A stretch of DNA of 39,469 nucleotides. It comes from Bacteroidota bacterium. Its GTDB lineage: Bacteria > Bacteroidota > Bacteroidia > B-17B0 > Aurantibacillaceae. This document shows, piece by piece, positions 33,137 through 38,204 of this stretch. Within the stretch, counting starts at the first letter, position 1, and each line of letters begins with the position of its first letter. Location of the stretch: the NCBI GenBank assembly GCA_013297775.1, contig JAAFIL010000031.1, positions 1-39,469 on the forward strand, in the 5' to 3' direction. The notes beneath the pieces were generated by a model, which saw only the letters and a list, made by a program, of their open reading frames with translations, did no database searches and was not told the origin of the DNA. A program made the translations under genes and the position numbers.

Positions 33137-33574
33137 TTATTCGCATAGTTGAAAAGCAGCTTCTAACGCACAAAAAAATGCTTCTGATGTTACGTTTATT
33201 TCAACTTCTAATCTTTTATCATTTAAGTGAGTCCAGAGTTTTCTCGATACATTATTTTTACAAGGTATTATACAGTATGATGTATTGCCTAACTCAATGA
33301 GACAATACGCAAAGTTTTTATGTAATTTTTGCCAACTATATCCTATCCCCTTTTGGAAATTACTTGCAAAACCATCCCAATTTTTTGGATGTGGTACATT
33401 AAATTCAACTGCTCCAAAAACTTTATAAATTAGATTAACGATTTCCTCTGGTTCAGAAAGAATATTAATCCTAAGATAAGGTTCCCCAGCAATATTCAAA
33501 CCAACATCGGTTACATTATTAGGGTGAAAAATATATGTACCTAGACCTCTATAAACAGCAATACTTTTTTTCAT
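33137..33574 (-). CDS. CdiI-like immunity protein, paralog 1
   Basis: The 145-residue cytoplasmic protein is one of three paralogs. Shared features are a Y-x-x-IFHPNNVTDVGLNIAGEPYL opening, VPHPKNWDG at about 75-83, a GYSWQKLHKNFAYCLIEL segment, and IIPCKNN before a Trp. This pattern resembles the contact-dependent growth inhibition immunity family (CdiI_N type), whose members neutralise cognate toxin domains. Its own toxin is not seen next to it. It is the last gene of the toxin locus, 80 bp downstream of paralog 2. The sequence has diverged from the other two, as expected for immunity to different toxin variants. Confidence 0.62.
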   Translation of the reverse strand: MKKSIAVYRGLGTYIFHPNNVTDVGLNIAGEPYLRINILSEPEEIVNLIYKVFGAVEFNVPHPKNWDGFASNFQKGIGYSWQKLHKNFAYCLIELGNTSYCIIPCKNNVSRKLWTHLNDKRLEVEINVTSEAFFCALEAAFQLCE

Positions 33575-33654
33575 ATTTAGCTTTTTCTTAAAATATCTAC
33601 CGATTTTAATGGAATTTCAAAGTACTACTTTTGATAAAAGTAATTTGTACTACA

Positions 33655-34101
33655 TTACCAAACTTCACAATCTTCAAAAGCTTTGTCTATAGCTTCAACT
33701 AAGTCTTTATCATCTGCGTTTCTTCCAATGAGTATCTTCTTATTTATTAGATGTATCCATCCATTTTTTGAACCTTTATTCATTGTAGGTATAACTGTAA
33801 TATTCATGCCATCATCTTCCAATGCGCAGCACATAAAAGCATCATGCAATTTTTTAACCGTACACCCCATAGATTTTGCATACTGACTTGCAGACCCATT
33901 AAAATTTGTAGGATGCGGTATATTATCTTTTGATGCGCTAATCACTAATTTTATTGCTTCCGATAGTTCAGCTTTTTCAGAGGAAACTTCAAGTTTCAAA
34001 AACGGCTCTGTAGCTAATAAGACACCAACGGTGCTATAAGAATCAGAATGTAATATATACATATCCTTACTTTTATATATTGTAGCGTATTTACTTTTCA
34101 T
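33655..34101 (-). CDS. CdiI-like immunity protein, paralog 2
   Basis: This 148-residue protein is homologous to 33137-33574 and 34430-34876: MYILHSDSYSTVGVLLATEP, NIPHPTNFNGSASQY, MGCTVKKLHDAFMCCALE, ITVIPTMNKGS and a C-terminal CEVW. It follows a toxin remnant (34140-34388) by 38 bp in the same direction, the usual toxin then immunity order. The family assignment rests on pattern recall of the PHPxNxxG signature, so the immunity role is an inference from family and context. Confidence 0.64.
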   Translation of the reverse strand: MKSKYATIYKSKDMYILHSDSYSTVGVLLATEPFLKLEVSSEKAELSEAIKLVISASKDNIPHPTNFNGSASQYAKSMGCTVKKLHDAFMCCALEDDGMNITVIPTMNKGSKNGWIHLINKKILIGRNADDKDLVEAIDKAFEDCEVW

Positions 34102-34139
34102 TTATTATATTCTAACGTTTATTAGTAGCAAAACCAAGA

Positions 34140-34388
34140 TTATTTTATTTTTACAATATTAACTTTAACGTCTAATGATTTTGCATATTTAGTTACATTT
34201 CTAATCACTCTTGATTGAGCAAATGTCATTTTACCGGGTTGTACCGCAATGGTCAAAACTTTTGATTGAATCATATTAGTATTTACTTCAACACCCTGTA
34301 AAACACCTCTCTCAAAATTAGCGAGTTTATTAACATACGATTTCATTAAACTACCAAACGCTGATGCGTTTTGTGCGGTTTGACACGA
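34140..34388 (-). pseudogene. Toxin C-terminal remnant upstream of immunity paralog 2
   Basis: The open frame reads SCQTAQNASAFGSLMKSYVN and later GVLQGVEVNTNMIQSKVL, then TIAVQPGKMTFAQSRVI and VKVNIVKIK. It is a C-terminal end as seen in Rhs/CdiA-type toxins. The frame is closed at its 5' side by TAA (34389-34391) and has no delivery domain. The ATG at 34346 gives a 68-codon fragment. The last residues are almost identical to those at the end of the next remnant (34891-35097). The ORF is best viewed as a displaced, decaying toxin tip. Confidence 0.6.
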
Positions 34389-34429
34389 TTAATCGACCAA
34401 TATTTTTGCCTTAATGGTAACTTTATAAT

Positions 34430-34876
34430 TTACCAAATGGTGCATAAACTAAACATTGCCATTAGTTTCTCATAAATATCATCATTCGTTGCATTTAAAT
34501 TTACAGTAGTTTTTAAGCTTTCTAATTGACGCCAACCTTCTCTATTTCCTCTATTTTCATTAGGTATAATGGTTAATTGACCATCTTTTAACTCAATAGT
34601 GCAACATTGAAATTTTTTATGTAATTGTAATATTGTATAGCCTAAAGCATTTGTGTAACGGCTAACTTGGCCGTCAATATTTTTTGGATGTGGTATATTT
34701 TCCTTTACAGCTAATAGTGCTGACTTTATGTTGTTAACAATTAAATCTTTATCGTTTAAATCTTTAACATTAAAAAAGGGTTCTGATGCCATTAATAAAC
34801 CAACATCAGTATACGAGTAAGAATGAATAATTATTTCATTTTTACTCCTAAATATATCAACAGTTTTTAGTTTCAT
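34430..34876 (-). CDS. CdiI-like immunity protein, paralog 3
   Basis: This 148-residue paralog contains EIIIHSYSYTDVGLLMASEP, NIPHPKNIDGQVSRY, ALGYTILQLHKKFQCCTIEL, LTIIPNENRGN and a C-terminal CTIW. It lies 14 bp downstream of a mosaic toxin remnant that ends VGVKVNIVRIK. It is closer to paralog 2 in its N-terminal and C-terminal motifs. Three copies in tandem with divergent surfaces suggest the cell retained immunity to successive toxin variants. Confidence 0.64.
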   Translation of the reverse strand: MKLKTVDIFRSKNEIIIHSYSYTDVGLLMASEPFFNVKDLNDKDLIVNNIKSALLAVKENIPHPKNIDGQVSRYTNALGYTILQLHKKFQCCTIELKDGQLTIIPNENRGNREGWRQLESLKTTVNLNATNDDIYEKLMAMFSLCTIW

Positions 34877-34890
34877 GCTTTTAGTTTATA

Positions 34891-35097
34891 TTATTTTATT
34901 CTGACAATATTTACTTTGACTCCAACACTATTACTTTGCTCCAACCTAACCAACGAGAATCCTTCATTCCTTCCATTACAACTTTACCTAAGGTTGGATT
35001 TGACATTACATTCTTCATTGCCATTTGTTCTACAAGATTTCCTGCTACTGTCCTTCCCGTAGAACCCAAACCAAGTGGGGCTAATTGACTTCCCCCC
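34891..35097 (-). pseudogene. Mosaic toxin remnant upstream of immunity paralog 3
   Basis: Directly after the stop of the next gene, the minus strand reads GGSQLAPLGLGSTGRTVAGN, then LVEQMAMKNVMSNPTLGKVV and RWLGWSK. This is a phrase typical of Rhs-type toxin C-termini. It stops at TAA 34911-34913. In another frame the last 36 bases read VGVKVNIVRIK and stop at 34891, matching the end of the toxin remnant at 34140. So two different toxin ends have been joined out of frame. No start codon or delivery domain is present. Confidence 0.6.
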
Positions 35098-35571
35098 TTA
35101 GCGGCTTATGTACAAACATCTAAAATATTCTTGGTCAGTCTCTTTCTCTTCTTTAAAAAAAACTTTATATCCAATTTCTCCACTTAAACTTTCAACATAT
35201 ACCAAATTCATTATAGTTTTTTCATAATTAACATTTCCCTTTGGAAAAAGATAAAATGAAGGAGGTGTCAAATCCATTTGATTTCTTATATAGTCTAATT
35301 TCAAATTATTAAGATTTGTCTGGGAGTCTGAATAAGTTAACTGAATTAATAAAAAACAATTATAAGGTGTTCCATAAATAATTTCTAATATTATTTTGTA
35401 TATACCTAGACTTCCATTTACCCAATTTTCTTTCTTCTTAAATTCAATATCAATCTCATCTAGGTGTAAATCCTTGTGATTTTCCCATGAATTGTTCTTG
35501 ATTGTTATATCAATCCAATCAGATAAAAATTTATTGTAATTATTTTTTTTATTTAGGTAGCGTCCATCCAT
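35098..35571 (-). CDS. Putative immunity protein for the overlapping toxin
   Basis: The 157-residue cytoplasmic protein begins MDGRYLNKKNNYNKFLSDW, rich in Asn and Lys, then VNGSLGIYKIILEIIYGTPY, and ends YFRCLYISR. I do not recognise the family. Its ATG lies inside the last codons of the toxin gene, with a 23-bp overlap in another frame, an arrangement common to toxin-immunity pairs. The charge, size and position support an immunity role, but that is inference. It may need coupled translation from the toxin frame. Confidence 0.58.
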   Translation of the reverse strand: MDGRYLNKKNNYNKFLSDWIDITIKNNSWENHKDLHLDEIDIEFKKKENWVNGSLGIYKIILEIIYGTPYNCFLLIQLTYSDSQTNLNNLKLDYIRNQMDLTPPSFYLFPKGNVNYEKTIMNLVYVESLSGEIGYKVFFKEEKETDQEYFRCLYISR

Positions 35572-36046
35572 TTTCTTGTAAAAATTTTATTTCACTATTC
35601 GTTAGTATTTTACTTCCGTGTTTCCATGTCCCATCTATGTTTAGGGCAGAACCGTTTTCAAAATGAACATGGTCTAATTCTCCAAAGATTTTTCCTTTAT
35701 CAAATCTGACTATTGTTTTTGGAGCTTTCCCTATTTTTATAAGTTTATTCAGTTGATTTAAACTCTTGCCTACCGCCTTAGCCCCCCTTGCAATTATTGG
35801 ACACAAACTAGCCCCTGTAAAAATTTTTGCCGCTGCTTTAAACGCAACTCCACCAACCAACCCAAGTCCCGATGACACATAATCACCCGAACTCATTTCA
35901 CGTCCAAAGATATTATTTCCTGTCGTAATTCCATTCGTAATATTACTAGCGGCAACCAATGGGTTCATTTCTGCAACTACCTCCATATAAGGCTGTGCCG
36001 CCTTCTCAAAATTCCTATCCGCATCCTGTCCTTCGGTACTGCGCAT
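35549..36046 (-). CDS. Truncated Rhs-type toxin fragment (C-terminal nuclease-like domain)
   Basis: The 165-residue frame starts MRSTEGQDADRNFEKAAQPY, a phrase usually found inside Rhs/polymorphic toxins after the core. A Gly/Ala-rich linker (SSGLGLVGGVAFKAAAKIF) follows. The C-terminal domain has ELDHVHFENGSALN, DGTWKHG and FLQENGWTLPK. This end recalls a family of polymorphic toxin nuclease domains, with His residues as possible catalytic groups. I cannot name it securely. No Rhs core precedes it. The reading frame is cut about 12 bp upstream of the ATG by the left end of hairpin copy 4, so this is a displaced tip. It overlaps its putative immunity gene by 23 bp. Confidence 0.62.
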   Translation of the reverse strand: MRSTEGQDADRNFEKAAQPYMEVVAEMNPLVAASNITNGITTGNNIFGREMSSGDYVSSGLGLVGGVAFKAAAKIFTGASLCPIIARGAKAVGKSLNQLNKLIKIGKAPKTIVRFDKGKIFGELDHVHFENGSALNIDGTWKHGSKILTNSEIKFLQENGWTLPK

Positions 36047-36057
36047 TGTTTTCTTTT

Positions 36058-36330
36058 GGGCGTGCCCCCTGTAAGGTTAACGTTACTAAACAGGTTAACA
36101 CAACCAGTAAAGTTAACTGCAAAACCAAGTTCCGCTTAGGGGTCGGGCTGTTCGCTTTAGTCGCTTGGGCGTTTGGCCATTTTGCTACAGCCCGCGCAGA
36201 GCCTGCCGAAGTCGCTGCGGGGGCTTCTAAGGTCGCCGCCTCGCTCGTGCAAAATTGGCCAACGCCCGTCGCTCGCTGCCGCTGCTTTTGTATTGAGCGA
36301 AGTCGAAATAATCCCTCACGCAATGAGGAT
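36058..36330 (+). repeat. Dispersed hairpin element, copy 4
   Basis: It begins GGGCGTGCCCCCT (36058-36070), continues with GGGGTCGGGCTGT at 36139, and ends with TTGTATTGAGCGAAGTCG and TCCCTCACGC (36321). The arms GGGCGTTTGGCCATTTTGC (36167-36185) and GCAAAATTGGCCAACGCCC (36249-36267) match at 18 of 19 positions. The loop shares GAGCCTGCCGAA and TCGCTGCGGG with copy 1. The left end lies about 12 bp from the start of the truncated toxin frame, and the right end joins the 21-bp array through the stretch shared with copy 3. Confidence 0.82.
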
Positions 36331-36393
36331 AACTTAATATTTAGGTTTAACTTCAATAAAGGGTTCTATCTATTAAATGTACAAAAATGAGTT

Positions 36394-36690
36394 CATTCCA
36401 TACTCTAGCAACTTCATTCTTCCCACTAGCAACTTTACTTTACCCACTAGTAACTTCATTCTTTGCACTAGCTACTTTACTTACTGCACTACCAACTTTA
36501 CTTTATACACTAGCAACTTCATTCTTACCATTAGCAACTTCATTCTTCCCACTAGCAACTTCATTCTTACCATCAGCAACTTCATTCTTACCATCAGCAA
36601 CTTCATTCTTACCATCAGCAACTTCATTCTATACTCTAGCAACTTTATTCTTTGCACTACCAATTTTACTTGCTGCACTACCAACTTTTT
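36394..36690 (+). repeat. 21-bp tandem repeat array 2 (about 14 units)
   Basis: It has the same unit as array 1, CTAGCAACTT with a variable 9-11 base part. Near 36580-36630 three consecutive units of TTCATTCTTACCATCAGCAAC are identical, suggesting recent slippage or expansion. A plus-strand frame with an ATG at 36377 stays open to 36745 and another with ATG at 36387 to 36692, but neither has typical codon variation. The flanks on both sides match array 1. The array sits between the truncated toxin cassette and the next immunity gene. Confidence 0.85.
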
Positions 36691-36753
36691 GATATTTTTT
36701 GCCTCAAACTATTTAAAAACAGCAAAATGTATCAAGTTTTTCTAGGAGAAGAC
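36691..36753 (+). repeat. Conserved array tail, copy 2
   Basis: It matches 33031-33096 apart from a few substitutions and a short deletion. The order is GATATTTTTTGCCTCAAACT, AACAGCAAAATGTATCAAG, TTTTTCTAGGAGAAGAC. The plus-strand frame again reads MYQVFLGED. It ends 10 bp before the stop codon of the membrane protein gene. Confidence 0.75.
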
Positions 36754-36762
36754 ATTATCTCC

Positions 36763-37224
36763 TCACCACCCAGGACCATATAATTTCTTCTGTGTTTGTT
36801 TAATTACAGAATATAGTTTTAACATAAAAAAAATAATTATGATCAAAATATACCAAACAAAGGCGGCTTTTAACAATATAAGAACAGGTAAGGAGAATAT
36901 AAATATGTACAAAAGTACAAACCACGATAAATTTGCTTTAAAGCCAAGCGGCAAATAAAATTTGATAATAGGATAAATAGCCAACATGTAAAGTTCATTC
37001 GTAGCTTTATATGAATTTGGTACTTCCATTTTTTTTATAGAGAACAAATAGTTTATTAAATTATCATGCACTTGAGTTAAACAATCATCATCTAACTGAT
37101 CAAAGTAATAAACTAAATTTTCAATTGTGTTTAAGTTATAACTTTTCCTTTTATTCTTATCAATTTCTTGTAACACCTCTTTTAAGACAAGTGATAATTC
37201 TGATTTAAGCTGATATTTATTCAT
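36763..37224 (-). CDS. Small membrane protein, putative immunity protein
   Basis: The 153-residue protein has a soluble, charged N-terminal half (MNKYQLKSELSLVLKEVLQE; DQLDDDCLTQVHDNL). Two strong hydrophobic segments follow at about 101-120 and 121-140 (FVLLYIFIFSLPVLILL, FVWYILIIIIFFMLKLY), ending in a short basic tail. I do not recognise the family. It starts 6 bp after the end of the decayed Hint-toxin (37231-37624), which is the immunity position. A membrane immunity protein would fit a pore-forming or envelope-acting toxin, but that is a guess. Confidence 0.55.
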   Translation of the reverse strand: MNKYQLKSELSLVLKEVLQEIDKNKRKSYNLNTIENLVYYFDQLDDDCLTQVHDNLINYLFSIKKMEVPNSYKATNELYMLAIYPIIKFYLPLGFKANLSWFVLLYIFIFSLPVLILLKAAFVWYILIIIIFFMLKLYSVIKQTQKKLYGPGW

Positions 37225-37230
37225 AGTAAA

Positions 37231-37624
37231 TTAATCTCCTACTTTTCCCATTTTATCCATTTTACGGTACATTTCAATTATCTTTTTACCATCCTTTACT
37301 AAATCTCTAGTCTTACTTTCATTTTTAACCAAATAATCAAACAAACCTTTTCAAAGTTATTGTTGCCCATTGCGCTTATTATTTATTATGAACCAATATT
37401 TTAGATTTACTGATAAAGTAATTGTGGTTACCTTCTACTTCAATATTATAAACCTTTTCTTCTTTGACTAAAACAGTTGTTTTTATTAATTCTGTTTTAC
37501 TACCTTCAGTTTTTAATACATAGTTTGCTTGTAAATCTTTTACTTTAATCCAACCTTTATCTTGAACGTAAAAGCAAAATGTATCAGGTTTTTCTAGGAG
37601 AAGACAAGGAGAAGACAGACTCAC
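37231..37624 (-). pseudogene. Decayed Hint-toxin cassette of an Rhs protein
   Basis: The 5' part (37379-37624) reads FYVQDKGWIKVKDLQAN and then KVYNIEVEGNHNYFISKSK followed by ILVHNK. This is the second half of a Hint (pretoxin Hint) domain, which normally cleaves off a C-terminal toxin after an HN motif. Directly behind HNK are two stops (TAATAA), then AQWATITLK, a frameshift, and KGLFDYLVKNESKTRDLVKD to MGKVGD with a stop at 37231. So Hint end, toxin and immunity order are preserved but the gene carries nonsense and frameshift lesions. Its 5' edge is replaced by array-tail sequence (37571-37605). The cassette cannot be functional as it is. Confidence 0.68.
37571..37605 (+). repeat. Array tail, copy 3 (partial)
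   Basis: AAAGCAAAATGTATCAGG followed by TTTTTCTAGGAGAAGACA repeats the end of the tails at 33096 and 36753. It is followed by a second AGGAGAAGACA, a short tandem duplication. The array and hairpin element are missing here. On the minus strand it forms the 5' edge of the Hint pseudogene. Confidence 0.65.
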
Positions 37625-37633
37625 AAAATAACC

Positions 37634-38200
37634 TTACCATACATTTGAAGTAAACAAACAATCAAAAAATGTAGCCTCGCCAAATGACTTTAACCCAACA
37701 GACACGTCAGGGATAACCTTATCCACAAGTACTTTTGGGAAAATCCTGTACTCTTTAAAAGATCCTTTTATTTCATCTATAACTATTTTTACAAGTTCTT
37801 TTGGTACTTTATTAAAATCTCTATCAATGATCGAAGGCATATACAAATCACCTACTCTTTCCTTTGTGGTCTGATATATACTGAAATAATTAGATATAAC
37901 GCTTATATTAATTACTAGCTGAATATCTTCATTTTCAACTTTTGAACAATCTAATCTGCAAATATAAGCTGCATCGTAATAAAAGAATTGAGTCCAATCT
38001 ACTATTTTATAATTATTAAATACTTTAGCTCTAAGAAATTCTATAAAATTAAGCCACCTTACAACTTGCTTTTCTTCATTCTTTAGCAAAATTTTTAAAC
38101 GATTAAACTCTACTGTTTCATAATAGCTATCCGTATAAGTCAATTTATTTTTCGGATAATATTTATAAATTATTTTTAATATTTCGTTTTCTTCATCCAT
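37634..38200 (-). CDS. Putative immunity protein of the Rhs toxin
   Basis: The 188-residue cytoplasmic protein begins MDEENEILKIIYKYYPKNKL, is rich in Lys, Glu, Ile and Tyr, and ends FFDCLFTSNVW. No family is recognised. Its ATG lies 4 bp after the stop of the Rhs gene, so it is the immediate downstream gene of an intact-looking toxin C-terminus. The lack of a signal peptide or membrane segment fits a cytosolic partner that binds the toxin domain. The immunity role is inferred from position only. Confidence 0.6.
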   Translation of the reverse strand: MDEENEILKIIYKYYPKNKLTYTDSYYETVEFNRLKILLKNEEKQVVRWLNFIEFLRAKVFNNYKIVDWTQFFYYDAAYICRLDCSKVENEDIQLVINISVISNYFSIYQTTKERVGDLYMPSIIDRDFNKVPKELVKIVIDEIKGSFKEYRIFPKVLVDKVIPDVSVGLKSFGEATFFDCLFTSNVW

Positions 38201-38204
38201 AATT

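Noticed and set aside
36015-36356. Minus-strand frame of 113 codons and plus-strand frame at 35959-36390
   Set aside because: Both run through hairpin copy 4 and its flank; composition and stop at element ends show they are by-products of the repeat.
32717-36690. CRISPR array
   Set aside because: The 21-bp units are contiguous, with no unique spacers of 30 bp or so, and no cas genes are near.
36377-36745. Open frames of 122 and 101 codons on plus and 67 on minus across array 2
   Set aside because: Same reason as array 1; two overlapping plus frames are equally open, which argues against either being a gene.
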